The notes beneath the pieces were generated by a model. It was not told the origin of the DNA. It worked only from the letters and a program-made list of their open reading frames with translations, and did no database searches. From Bog-756 sp963727075 (lineage in GTDB: Bacteria; Actinomycetota; Acidimicrobiia; Acidimicrobiales; RAAP-2), in the NCBI GenBank assembly GCA_963727075.1, contig CAVSET010000002.1:124001-188000 (forward strand): a DNA stretch of 64,000 nucleotides. The letters run 5' to 3'. A program made the translations under genes and the position numbers. Positions 54,969-63,821 of this stretch are shown piece by piece; the first letter of the stretch is position 1, and the number at the start of each line of letters is the position of its first letter.

Positions 54969-56207
54969 GTGAAGTCGTACGAGATCGGGTACATCGCGCT
55001 GGGCGTGGTGGCCGTGCTCGCCGTCGTCATCGCCGCCCGGCTGGGCCGCCGGGCCGGCCGGCGGTCCCTCCAGCAACGATTGACCGCCCTGTCCAACCGG
55101 CTCGGGGTCGAGCCCCCCGACGAGGGAACCGTCGACTCGGTGCTCATGCACCTCGAACGGGTGACCGGGGAGGCGGCCGAGGCGGTCACCGAGGCCAGCT
55201 CCGACGCCATCCGCCTGCGGCGGGCTCTCGACACCCTCCCCCAGGGGGTGATCGTCTGCGACGAGGACGGGGACGTGGCCTTCCGCAACGCCCGGGCCCT
55301 CGGGCTCATGAGCAACCGCCACGGCGACGCCCTGGCCGCCCAGGCGGTGACCGAGCTCCTCGAGAATGCCTGGCAGGAGGGCTCGGCCGAGCGAACCCTC
55401 GATCTCTACGGCCCGCCCCGCCAGACCCTCACCGTGCGGACCCGGCTCATCGACGACGGGCGGCGGCCGCTCGGGGTCATCGCCATCATCGAGGACGTGT
55501 CCGAGCGGCGCCGGCTCGAGGAGATCCGACGCGACTTCGTGGCCAACGTGAGCCACGAGCTCAAGACCCCGATGGGGGCCCTCGGGTTGTTGGCCGAGAC
55601 CTTGACCGTCGAGCCCGACCCCGAGGTGGCCCAGCGGTTGGCGTCACGCATCCACGCCGAGGCCTTCCGGGTCAGCCGGATCATCGACGACCTGCTCGAC
55701 CTGAGCCGGATCGAGTCGGAGGAGGACCCGCCCCGCGAGCCCATCTACGTGAACCTGGTCATGGCCGAGGCGATCGAGCGGGTCCGTTCGGCCGCCGAGC
55801 AGCGGCGCATTACCATCGAGCTCCACGAGCCGAGCCCGCCCGTTCACGTCATCGGCGACCGGCGCCAGCTGGTCTCCGCCATCCACAGCCTCCTCGAGAA
55901 CGCCGTCACCTTCTCCTACGAGGACGCGGTGGTCCAGGTGTCCGGCAGCCAGACCAACGGCGAGATCAAGCTGGCCGTGACCGACAGCGGTGTAGGCATC
56001 CCCACCCGCGACCTCGAGCGGATCTTCGAGCGCTTCTACCGCGTCGACCATGGACGCAGCCGCGACTCGGGCGGCACCGGGCTCGGGCTCTCGATCGTCC
56101 GGCACGTGGCCAGCAACCATCAGGGCCGCGTCGAGGTGGACTCGCGGGAGGGCGAGGGCTCGACCTTCACCCTCGTCCTGCCCAGCCCGCCGGAGTACTC
56201 GGCATGA
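54969..56207 (+). CDS. senX3: SenX3-like sensor histidine kinase
   Basis: 412 aa from GTG 54969. One N-terminal membrane helix (IGYIALGVVAVLAVVIAA), a PAS-like region (LPQGVIVCDEDGDVAFRNAR), the H-box VANVSHELKTPMGAL (His196), the N-box LLENAVTFS, and DSGVGIP and GGTGLGLSIV. This is the layout of SenX3, which controls phosphate-starvation responses in actinobacteria. The stop TGA lies inside the first 17-bp repeat, and regX3 follows. Phosphate sensing is inferred by homology. Confidence 0.93.
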   Translation: MKSYEIGYIALGVVAVLAVVIAARLGRRAGRRSLQQRLTALSNRLGVEPPDEGTVDSVLMHLERVTGEAAEAVTEASSDAIRLRRALDTLPQGVIVCDEDGDVAFRNARALGLMSNRHGDALAAQAVTELLENAWQEGSAERTLDLYGPPRQTLTVRTRLIDDGRRPLGVIAIIEDVSERRRLEEIRRDFVANVSHELKTPMGALGLLAETLTVEPDPEVAQRLASRIHAEAFRVSRIIDDLLDLSRIESEEDPPREPIYVNLVMAEAIERVRSAAEQRRITIELHEPSPPVHVIGDRRQLVSAIHSLLENAVTFSYEDAVVQVSGSQTNGEIKLAVTDSGVGIPTRDLERIFERFYRVDHGRSRDSGGTGLGLSIVRHVASNHQGRVEVDSREGEGSTFTLVLPSPPEYSA

Positions 56208-56310
56208 CGGAGTACTCGGCATGACGGAGTACTCGGCATGACGGAGTACTCGGCATGACGGAGTACTCGGCATGACGGAGTGCTCGGCATGACGGAGTGC
56301 TCGGCATGAC
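56192..56310 (+). repeat. Seven 17-bp tandem repeats forming a coupled mini-ORF ladder
   Basis: Five copies of GGAGTACTCGGCATGAC and two of GGAGTGCTCGGCATGAC. Each has GGAG 8 nt before an ATGA. The senX3 stop is the first TGA; each ATG then reads MTEYSA (or MTECSA in the last two) and stops at the TGA of the next unit, because 17 plus 4 is 21. Six hexapeptide ORFs (starts 56204, 56221, 56238, 56255, 56272, 56289) lead to the regX3 ATG at 56306. Confidence 0.93.
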
Positions 56311-57091
56311 AGTGGAACCGGCGGCTGCCGACGAGTCGCAGACCAAGGTCCTGCTGGCCGAGGACGACGAGTCCTTCATCGACGCACTGGTCATCGGCCT
56401 CGCACGCGAGGGGTTCGCCGTCACCGTGGCCCGCGACGGCAACGAGGCGCTCCGCCTGTTCGCCTCCGTCGAGCCCGACCTGGTGCTGCTCGATCTCATG
56501 TTGCCGCGGCTGTCGGGCATCGACGTGTGCCGATCCATACGGGCCCGGTCGTCGGTGCCGATCATCATGGTCACGGCCAAGGGCACCGAGATCGACACCG
56601 TGGTCGGTCTCGAGGTCGGAGCCGACGACTACGTGGCCAAGCCCTACCGTCTCCGCGAGCTGGTGGCCCGGATGCGCGCCGTCCTCCGGCGCACGCCGCC
56701 CTCCGAGGCCGGCCAAGGCAGTGACCTCGACGGCCGGTCGGGGTCAGGCTCCGACCACGACGACGAGTCGGGCTCCGGATCGTCCGTCCTCGAGGCCGGC
56801 GGCATCCAGATCGATCCTGACCGTCATCTCGTCTTCATCCGCGGCGTGGATGTCCATCTCCGGCGCAAGGAATTCGAGCTGCTCTCCCTGCTGATGGAGA
56901 ACGCCGGACGCCTCCTCACCCGGGACGTCCTCATCGACCGCATCTGGGGGTCCGACTACTTCGGGGACACCAAGACCCTCGACGTGCACATCAAGCGGCT
57001 GCGCACCCACATTGAGGAGGACCCCTCCTCGCCCAAGCTGATCACCACCATCCGGGGCGTGGGCTACCGCTTCGACGCGCCCCCCGACTGA
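56306..57091 (+). CDS. regX3: RegX3-like response regulator
   Basis: 261 aa from ATG 56306, whose TGA overlap ends the last mini-ORF; an in-frame GTG at 56297 is less likely. The receiver domain has KVLLAEDDESF, the phospho-acceptor Asp63 in LVLLDLMLP, MVTAKG and YVAKPYRLREL. A charged linker (SDLDGRSGSGSDHDDESGSG) leads to a winged-helix domain (RRKEFELLSLLMENAGRLLT). It would bind DNA for phosphate-regulated genes. The linker is longer than usual. Confidence 0.93.
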   Translation: MTVEPAAADESQTKVLLAEDDESFIDALVIGLAREGFAVTVARDGNEALRLFASVEPDLVLLDLMLPRLSGIDVCRSIRARSSVPIIMVTAKGTEIDTVVGLEVGADDYVAKPYRLRELVARMRAVLRRTPPSEAGQGSDLDGRSGSGSDHDDESGSGSSVLEAGGIQIDPDRHLVFIRGVDVHLRRKEFELLSLLMENAGRLLTRDVLIDRIWGSDYFGDTKTLDVHIKRLRTHIEEDPSSPKLITTIRGVGYRFDAPPD

Positions 57092-57136
57092 CCGGCGGGT
57101 CAACGCCCACGCCTCCCTCCGGGCCGGGGCGATGTC

Positions 57137-57943
57137 TCAGCTCCGTTCGACGAGGAATCGCTCCAAGGTTCGGACGAGCAGGTCCGGGGCCGCATCGATG
57201 GCCTCGTGCCCGACCCCGGGAAGGAGGACGACCTCCGAGTCCGGGATGGCGTCGGCGACCATCCGAGTGACGTCGCCGGCCCACCGCGGGCCCGTCTCCC
57301 CGAGGAGCAGCAGGGTCGGGCGGGTCACCGATCGGGCCGAGTCGACCAGATCGGCCGTCAGGAGGGCGGTTCCCTCGCGCGGCAATGTGGCGGCCAGGAC
57401 GGAGAGGATGTCGTAGGCCGGCGGGGTGCGCTTGAGCTCGTCGACCTCCTCGCTGGAGAGGCCGATGATCTCCATCAGGAAGCTCACCATGGCGCGTCCC
57501 GTCCTGCCGTCGGCGACCATCGCCGCCTGCCGGTCCAGCCATTCCGGTGACACGGTCTCGGGGCCGGGGGGCTCGTAGAGCACGATCCGCCTGAACGGCG
57601 CCGGGGTGCGGCTCACGGCTCCGAGCGTGCAGGTTGCACCGTAACTGTGGGCGAAGACGTCGACCGGCCCGCCCGCCTCCTCGGCCAGAGCGGTGGCCAC
57701 CGAGGCCACATCCCCGAATTCGGCCTCCAGCGAGTATCGGTCGGCATCACCGCTCGATCCCCGGCCCCGACGATCCATCGCCGTCACTTGCCAGCGCTGG
57801 GTCAGGGCGGCCCACACCGGCTCCCACCGCTCGATCTGACCCACGCCGCCGTGGACGAGCAGCAACGAGGGCCCCGAGCCGGCGGTCATCAGCCCGATGG
57901 CGACGCCATTCGCCCCGCTGACCGAGGATCGCTTCCCCTCCAC
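57137..57943 (-). CDS. Alpha/beta hydrolase
   Basis: A 268-aa hydrolase: LLLVHGGVGQIERWEPVWAA (oxyanion), MDRRGRGSSGD, the nucleophile elbow AHSYGATCTLG, LLLLGETGP in place of the usual GxxD, and the catalytic His in LPGVGHEAI. The acid residue is not obvious because GETGP lacks the Asp. It resembles non-heme peroxidase/esterase-like proteins. It lies between regX3 and serS with short gaps. Confidence 0.82.
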   Translation of the reverse strand: MEGKRSSVSGANGVAIGLMTAGSGPSLLLVHGGVGQIERWEPVWAALTQRWQVTAMDRRGRGSSGDADRYSLEAEFGDVASVATALAEEAGGPVDVFAHSYGATCTLGAVSRTPAPFRRIVLYEPPGPETVSPEWLDRQAAMVADGRTGRAMVSFLMEIIGLSSEEVDELKRTPPAYDILSVLAATLPREGTALLTADLVDSARSVTRPTLLLLGETGPRWAGDVTRMVADAIPDSEVVLLPGVGHEAIDAAPDLLVRTLERFLVERS

Positions 57944-58063
57944 AGGACCACCTCCGTCGATTCGGTCGCCGAGTCCGAGTGTCGAATGCTACGTCTGTGC
58001 GGCGGCACCCGGTCGGCGGCGGAGCAGAGCGTGCCACCTGACCCATGCACCGACGGGGCCCCG

Positions 58064-59351
58064 TCACCCCGGCTGGCCGATGACCGTCTCGCCCCGCAGA
58101 TAGGGGCCGAGGGCCTCGGGAAGCACCACCGAGCCGTCGGGTTGTCGACCAGTCTCGATGAGCGCGGCCCAGATGCGCGGCCAGGCCAGCGCCGAGCCAT
58201 TGAGCGTGTGCACCAGTGTCGGCGGGCCACCTGACGGCCGGTACCGGATGTTGGCCCGGCGGGCCTGGTAGTCGGCGAACCAGCTGACCGAGGAGACCTC
58301 GAGCCACTGGTCGACACCGGGGGCGTAGACCTCGAGGTCGAAGGTGCGGGCGGCCGAGTTGCCCAGGTCGCCGGTGCAGAGGTCGACCACCCGGTACTGC
58401 AGGCCGAGGGCCTGGAGCAGCGACTCGGCCCGGCTGACCATATCGGCGTGCAGGGCCGGCGCCTGCTCGGGGGTGGCGTAGGCGAACAGCTCGACCTTGT
58501 CGAACTCGTGCACCCGGAGCAGCCCCCGGGTGTCGCGCCCGGCCGCGCCCGCCTCCCGGCGGAAGCAGGCGGTCACCGCGGTCAGGCGAACGGGGAGATC
58601 GTGCTCGTCGAGGATGTCGCCCCGGCACATCGAGGTCAGCGGCACCTCGGCGGTCGGGAATGGCCCACAGGTCGTCGCGCTCGACGTGGTAGGCGTCCTC
58701 CTCGAATTTGGGCAGGTGGCCGGTCGACATCATGGTCTCGGTCAGCACCAGGGTGGGCGGGCGAACCTCTTCGTAGGCGTCGGCGTGCCGGTCGAGGGCC
58801 AGCGAGGTGAGGGCGCGGAGCAGCCGGGCGCCGAAGCCGCGGAACAGCGGGAACATCGAGCCGGCCAGCTTGGCCCCGCGTTCCATGTCGAGCAGACCCA
58901 GCTCGGCGCCCACCTCGAAGTGAGGTACCCGTTGCGCCTCGGTGTAGGTCGGGGCGGAGTCGGGCCAGGTGTGGACGACCACGTTGTCCTCGGGGCCGGC
59001 CCCGTCGGGGGCGTCGTCCGACGGCAGGTTGGGCAGGAGCAGGAGGGCCTGGCGCAGCTCGTCCCGGGCGGACTCGGCCAGGACGTTGAGCGACCGTTCC
59101 TCCTCGCCGAGGGCGCGGCTGCGGGCGGCCAGCCCGTCGGCGGCGGCCGCGTCCCCGGACTTGCGGGCCGCGCCGACCTGCTTCGAGAGCGCCTTCACCT
59201 GTGACCGGAGGTCGTCACGCCGCCCGATCGCCGACCGGGCCGCCTCGTCCAGCTCGACCAGACGGTCGACCTCGGCCTCGTCCACGCCGCGCCGCTTGAG
59301 TGCGGCCTTCACCGCGGCACTGTCCTCCCGCACCAACCGGATATCGATCAT
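58064..59351 (-). CDS. serS: Seryl-tRNA synthetase (one frameshift)
   Basis: ATG 59351 gives MIDIRLVREDSAAVKAALKR, then the tRNA-binding coiled coil (DDLRSQVKALSKQVGAARKS). The catalytic domain continues PPTLVLTETMMSTGHLPKF and DDLWAIP. A GGG run at 58656-58658 (one base too long) breaks the frame; removing it gives AIPTAEVPLTSMCRGDILDE. Later VTACFRREAG (motif 2) and NGSALAWPRIWAALIE (motif 3) are intact to the stop at 58064. An essential gene cannot be dead, so this is most likely a sequence error. About 429 aa, normal. Confidence 0.92.
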
Positions 59352-59379
59352 GACGGGGACAACGGTAGCGTGACCTTCC

Positions 59380-60429
59380 GTGAACGAGGCCCGTGCGCCG
59401 GCTGACCCACCGGCCGTGGTCTGCGATGGCGCGGTGATCCGGTACGGCCAGAACGTGGCCGTCGATCGCCTGTCCTTCACCGCCCGCCACGGGCAGGTGG
59501 TGACACTGCTCGGGCCGAACGGCGCCGGCAAGACCAGCACGGTCGAGGCGCTCGAGGGCTACCGCCGCCTGGTGTCCGGATCGGTGCGGGTCCTCGGTCT
59601 CGACCCGCGACGCGACCACGCCGCCCTCGTCCCCCACCTCGGGGTCATGCTGCAACGGGGCGGCGTCTACCCATCGCTCAACGCCCACCAGGTGGTTCAT
59701 CTCTTCGCCCGCTACTACGAGGACGCCGAGGACCCCGACCGCCTGATCGAGCTGGTCGGCATGGACGCGGTGCGCCGCACCCCGTGGCGGCGCCTGTCCG
59801 GCGGCGAGCAGCAGCGGCTGTCCCTGGCCCTCGCCCTCGTGGGCCGACCCGAGGTGCTCTTCCTCGACGAGCCCACCGCCGGGGTGGACCCGGAGGGACG
59901 CATCGCCGTGCGCGACACCATCGCCGACCAGCGCGCCCGCAACCGTTGCGTGGTGCTCACCACCCACGAGCTGGCCGAGGCGGAGCGGTTGGCCGACCAC
60001 GTGGTGATCATCGACCACGGTCGCCTCTTGGCCGAGGGATCACCGGCCGCCCTGGCCTCGGGCGTAGCCGACGGCTCGGTCCGGTTCTCGACCGAGCCGT
60101 CCATCGACACCGGGTTGCTGGCCCGGGCCATCGGGACCGGCACGACGGTGGTGGAGGAGCGCCCCGGCTCCTACCGGGTGCACCCCGGAGGGGACGCCGC
60201 CACGCCGGCGCTGGTCGCCTCCCTGGCCGCCTGGCTGGCCGAGCGTGACCTCGCCCTCCGCGACCTGCGGACCGGCCAGTCGTTGGAAGAGGCCTACCTG
60301 GCCATCACCGGCTCGCCGCGCCGAAGCGGACGGCCCCCGCTCCCGCCGCCCGCGGCGGCCGGTCGAGCCGGTGAGACCGCTCACCGCCCAGCTCCGGGCC
60401 GAGGTCACCCTGATGGCCACCAACGGTGA
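59380..60429 (+). CDS. ABC transporter ATP-binding protein
   Basis: A 349-aa frame from GTG 59380, only 28 bp from the divergent serS start. Walker A is LLGPNGAGKTSTVEAL, the signature is RRLSGGEQQRLSLALAL, Walker B is EVLFLDEPTAGVDP and the H-loop is VVLTTHELAEAE. It is a DrrA/NodI-type exporter ATPase with a C-terminal domain of about 100 aa. The last about 20 residues (from 60371) overlap the permease start in another frame. Confidence 0.9.
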   Translation: MNEARAPADPPAVVCDGAVIRYGQNVAVDRLSFTARHGQVVTLLGPNGAGKTSTVEALEGYRRLVSGSVRVLGLDPRRDHAALVPHLGVMLQRGGVYPSLNAHQVVHLFARYYEDAEDPDRLIELVGMDAVRRTPWRRLSGGEQQRLSLALALVGRPEVLFLDEPTAGVDPEGRIAVRDTIADQRARNRCVVLTTHELAEAERLADHVVIIDHGRLLAEGSPAALASGVADGSVRFSTEPSIDTGLLARAIGTGTTVVEERPGSYRVHPGGDAATPALVASLAAWLAERDLALRDLRTGQSLEEAYLAITGSPRRSGRPPLPPPAAAGRAGETAHRPAPGRGHPDGHQR

Positions 60430-61111
60430 GACCCTCTTCCTCACCCTCGGCATCCCCGTCCTCTTCCTCTGCTTCTTCTCCGGGGTGCACGTCCTGCCCA
60501 CCGGCACGCCCCATCCCGTCGACTTCCTGGTGCCGGGCATCCTGGCGCTGGCCGTCATGTCGACGGCCATGACCGCCCTCGGCATCGGCACCGGGTTCGA
60601 TCGCGGCTACGGCGTGCTCAAGCGGCTCGGCACCACGCCCCTCGGCCGGCCTCGGCTGCTGGCCGCCAAGATCGTCGCCATCGTGGCCGTCGAGCTGGTA
60701 CAGGCGGCCGTGCTGGTGGGCGTCGGCTACGGCCTCGGCTGGAGCCCGGGGGGGCCCGGGAGCGGGGGCGCGCTGGTGGGCGCGGCGGTCGCCACCATGG
60801 TGCTCGGGACCGTCGCCTTCGGCGGGATCGGGCTGCTCCTGGCCGGCCGGCTCAAGCCCCTGGTCAACCTGGCCGTGGTCAACGCCCTCTTCGTGGTCCT
60901 GCTGTTGCTCGGGGGGATGCTCATCCCCCTCGCCAAGCTGCCCGGATGGCTGGCCGGTGTGGCCAAGGTCCTGCCGGCCTCCGCCCTGGCCGACGCCCTG
61001 CACGCCACCCTCGGGCGGGGGGTGGCGGTGTCCGCCCGCGACTGGGTCGTGCTGGTGGTCTGGGCGGCGGCCGCGCCGGTGGTGGCCGGGTTGACCTTCC
61101 GCTGGGAGTGA
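60371..61111 (+). CDS. ABC-2 type transporter permease
   Basis: 246 aa from GTG 60371 (VRPLTAQLRAEVTLMATNGE). Six membrane helices: LFLTLGIPVLFLCFFSG, FLVPGILALAVMSTAMTAL, KIVAIVAVELVQAAVLVG, ALVGAAVATMVLGTVAFGG, LAVVNALFVVLLLLGGMLI and VLVVWAAAAPVVAGLTF. It pairs with the ATPase that it overlaps by 59 bp, so the two form one export system. Cargo (lipid, drug or pigment) unknown. Confidence 0.87.
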   Translation: MRPLTAQLRAEVTLMATNGETLFLTLGIPVLFLCFFSGVHVLPTGTPHPVDFLVPGILALAVMSTAMTALGIGTGFDRGYGVLKRLGTTPLGRPRLLAAKIVAIVAVELVQAAVLVGVGYGLGWSPGGPGSGGALVGAAVATMVLGTVAFGGIGLLLAGRLKPLVNLAVVNALFVVLLLLGGMLIPLAKLPGWLAGVAKVLPASALADALHATLGRGVAVSARDWVVLVVWAAAAPVVAGLTFRWE

Positions 61112-61155
61112 GGCCCCGTGCCGGTCGCCGTCAGTCGACTGCGGTCAGCTAGGGG

Positions 61156-61806
61156 TCAGGTCGTGGTCAGGCGCTGGAGCCACCGGTCGAGCTGACGCTG
61201 GTCGACGGCCCCGATGACGTGGGCCACCACCTGCCCCGACGAGTCGATGAAGAACGTGCTCGGCTCCCCGTTGAGCCCGTAGAGGGAGGCCGCCACCCGG
61301 AGCGTGGAATCGGTGCCCACCGGATAGCTGATCCCCGACCGCTGCACGAAGGGGACGGCGTTGGCCGCCGAGTCGGCCACGTCGACGCCGATGAACTGCA
61401 CGGCGGAGTGCCTGGCTTTCGCCGCCGCGGCCGTGCGGGCCAGCAGCGGCGTCTCCTGCTGGCACGGCGTGCACCACGAGGCGAAGAAGTTGAGCACCAC
61501 CGGGCGGTGGCGGGCCACGCCGAGGGCGTCGAGGTCGACCGGCCTCCCTCCGGTGAGCGACGGCACCGAGAAGCCGGGCGCCGTATCGCCCACCGCCACC
61601 ACCCCGCCGGACCCGGGCCCGGTCCCCGACGTGGTGCCGAGGCCGACGAAGAGGAAGATGGCCAATCCGGCGGCGATGACCGTGCCGATCAACAAGGCCC
61701 GCCACCGTCGGGGCCCGGGTCGCTCCGCGGCCGGGGATGCCGGATCGGTCGGATCGGTCGGGTCGGTCCCGTCCGGTCCGGGGGGCGGGGTCGGTTCGCC
61801 GGTCAC
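61156..61806 (-). CDS. TlpA/ResA-like membrane-anchored thioredoxin
   Basis: A 216-aa protein with a proline/Asp-rich start, one membrane anchor (LLIGTVIAAGLAIFLFVGLG) and an extracytoplasmic thioredoxin domain: VVLNFFASWCTPCQQETPLL (CxxC), IGVDVADSAANAVPFVQ and LNGEPSTFFIDSSGQVV. It likely keeps cytochrome apo-cysteines reduced or assists oxidase assembly. It starts 13 nt after the ctaB stop, so ctaB and this gene form an operon, a sensible pair for heme-copper oxidase maturation. Confidence 0.88.
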   Translation of the reverse strand: MTGEPTPPPGPDGTDPTDPTDPASPAAERPGPRRWRALLIGTVIAAGLAIFLFVGLGTTSGTGPGSGGVVAVGDTAPGFSVPSLTGGRPVDLDALGVARHRPVVLNFFASWCTPCQQETPLLARTAAAAKARHSAVQFIGVDVADSAANAVPFVQRSGISYPVGTDSTLRVAASLYGLNGEPSTFFIDSSGQVVAHVIGAVDQRQLDRWLQRLTTT

Positions 61807-61819
61807 GGCCGGGTCCCGG

Positions 61820-62725
61820 TCAACGGGTGATGAAGACGGCCACCGCCATGAGCACGAACAGCAGGGTCAGGTAGGTGATCGAGTAGCTGAAGAGCTGCAT
61901 GGCCACCTTGGGGGTGGTCCGGCGGAACAGCTTCACGGCGAGGGCCACGAACACCAGCCCGAGCACGGTGGCGGCGGTGAGGTAGACGGCCCCGAGGTGG
62001 GCGACGGCGGCCAGGAGGAGGGAGGTGGCGACCAGGAGCACGCTGTAGAAGAGGATCTCGGCGGCGGTGCGCCGCATCGTCGAGACGGCCGGCAGCATGG
62101 GGACCTGGGCCGTGCGGTAGTCGTCCTGGTACTTGACGGCGAGGGCCCAGAAGTGGGGCGGGGTCCAGACGAAGATGATGGCGAAGAGCACCAGGGGCGT
62201 CCACCCCAGCCGGTCGGTGACCGCCGCCCAGCCGACGAGGACGGGGACCGCCCCGGCGGCGCCCCCGATCACGATGTTCTGGCTCGAGGTGCGCTTCAGC
62301 CACAGGGTGTAGACGAAGACGTAGAAGAGGGTGGCCGACAGGGCGAGGACGGCCGAGAGCAGGTTGACCAGGGCGGCCAGCTCGACGAAGGCCAGCACCT
62401 CCAGGGTCAGGGCGAAGACCAGGGCCGCGGCCGGGGTGACCGCCCCGGTCACCAGGGGGCGGCCGGCCGTACGGCGCATGAGCTTGTCGATGTCCCGGTC
62501 GACGTACATGTTGATGGCGTTGGCCCCACCGGCGGCCAGGGCCCCGCCGACCAGGGTGGCGACCATCAGCCACACCGGCGGCAGCCCGCGTTGGGCCACG
62601 ATCATGGTGGGCAGGGTGGTGACCAGCAACAGCTCGATGATCCGCGGCTTGGTCAGCGCCACGTAGGCACCCACTCGGGAACCGGCGGAGAGGCGGCGGG
62701 GCGGTGCCACCGCGGAAAGAGCCAT
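61820..62725 (-). CDS. ctaB: Protoheme IX farnesyltransferase (heme O synthase)
   Basis: A 301-aa UbiA-family membrane protein. The prenyl-diphosphate site is NMYVDRDIDKLMRRT (DRDIDxxM) and the second polar loop is YQDDYRTAQVPMLP. Nine or so membrane helices are visible. It makes heme O from protoheme for the terminal oxidase. It is divergent from ctaA across 76 bp, so the two heme A steps are together. Confidence 0.95.
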   Translation of the reverse strand: MALSAVAPPRRLSAGSRVGAYVALTKPRIIELLLVTTLPTMIVAQRGLPPVWLMVATLVGGALAAGGANAINMYVDRDIDKLMRRTAGRPLVTGAVTPAAALVFALTLEVLAFVELAALVNLLSAVLALSATLFYVFVYTLWLKRTSSQNIVIGGAAGAVPVLVGWAAVTDRLGWTPLVLFAIIFVWTPPHFWALAVKYQDDYRTAQVPMLPAVSTMRRTAAEILFYSVLLVATSLLLAAVAHLGAVYLTAATVLGLVFVALAVKLFRRTTPKVAMQLFSYSITYLTLLFVLMAVAVFITR

Positions 62726-62801
62726 CGGGCCGAAGACTCAGTCGGGCGAGGGCCCGGCGCAGGGACATTCGGGGCGGCCCGCCCGGTACCATTGGTGGCC
62801 G

Positions 62802-63800
62802 GTGTCATCCCTGCGTATCGGGCCCCGCCCCTTCCTCAACCTCTGCCGGTTCACCCTGGCCATGGTGGTGCTCAACGTGCTCACCGGGGCGGCCGTCCGG
62901 CTGTCCGACTCGGGGCTCGGCTGCCCCGACTGGCCGACCTGCTCGCAGCACCGGCTGACGCCTCCGCTCCGCCTCCACCCGCTGGTGGAGTTCGGCAACC
63001 GGGTGGTGGTCTTCCTGCTGGTGGTGGCCTGCGCCGTCACCATGGTGGCGTCGTTCCTGCGCCGGCCGGCCCGCCGCGACCTGCGCTGGCTGTCGGGCGG
63101 GCTGGTCCTCGGGCGTCGTCGGCGAGGCGGTGCTCGGCGGGTTCGTCGTCTACACCAAGCTCAACGCCTACGTGGTCCTGACCCACTTCATGGTGGGCAT
63201 GGCCCTGCTGGCCGTGGCGGTGGTCCTCACCCTCGAAGCCGGTCACGCGCCCGGACGGGGCACGGTGGCGGTGGGCGGGTGCCGCCCTGTGGTTCGAGCC
63301 GCGCCCTGGTGGGCATGACCGTCCTCGTCCTGGCGGCCGGGGCGGCCACCACGGGCACCGGTCCCCACGCCGGCGGCAAGGGGGCCAAGCGCATCCCGCT
63401 CGGCCTCGAGGACATGACCCGTATCCACGCCGAGGTGGTACTGGCCACCGCCGTGCTGCTGGTGGCCGTGCTCTGGGTGCTCTGGAAGAGCGACGCGCCG
63501 GCCCGCACCCAGAACGCCGGCCGGGTCGTGCTCGGCGGTGATGGTCGTGCAGGGGATGGTCGGCTACACCCAGTTCTTCACCCATCTTCCGCCCGTGCTG
63601 GTGGGCCTCCACGTGCTCGGGGCCTCGACGGTGTGGGCGGCCGTGCTCTGGTTCCACCACGGGTTGTCCGACCACCGACCCGAGGTGGTCGAGCTCCCCT
63701 CGAGCCCGTGGGCCCGGACCGGCATCGGCCACCGGACGCCGCCCGGGGACGCGAGCCGTGGAACAGGCCGGCCGAACGATCCCTTCCGGAGCCGGTGTGA
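62802..63800 (+). CDS. ctaA: Heme A synthase (COX15/CtaA), frame-broken
   Basis: GTG 62802 gives LNVLTGAAVRLSDSGLGCPD with the Cys pair (GCPDWPTC), then HPLVEFGNRVVVFLLVVACA. Shifts near 63115, 63280 and 63535 move the frame, with pieces VLGGFVVYTKLNAYVVLTHF, MTVLVLAAGAATTGTGPHAG, DMTRIHAEVV and QGMVGYTQFFTHLPPVLVGL. Conserved His residues and eight helices are present when joined. It oxidises heme O to heme A. The C-terminus ends near 63740-63800; the exact stop depends on the true frame. Confidence 0.88.
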   Translation: MSSLRIGPRPFLNLCRFTLAMVVLNVLTGAAVRLSDSGLGCPDWPTCSQHRLTPPLRLHPLVEFGNRVVVFLLVVACAVTMVASFLRRPARRDLRWLSGGLVLGRRRRGGARRVRRLHQAQRLRGPDPLHGGHGPAGRGGGPHPRSRSRARTGHGGGGRVPPCGSSRALVGMTVLVLAAGAATTGTGPHAGGKGAKRIPLGLEDMTRIHAEVVLATAVLLVAVLWVLWKSDAPARTQNAGRVVLGGDGRAGDGRLHPVLHPSSARAGGPPRARGLDGVGGRALVPPRVVRPPTRGGRAPLEPVGPDRHRPPDAARGREPWNRPAERSLPEPV

Positions 63801-63821
63801 GCGACGTCGCTCCGGACCACG

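Noticed and set aside
56192..56310. CRISPR array
   Set aside because: The repeats are contiguous 17-bp units without spacers.
61361..63181. A 606-codon plus ORF across the TlpA and ctaB genes
   Set aside because: Antisense low-complexity Gly/Gln/Arg frame; the minus genes are unmistakable.
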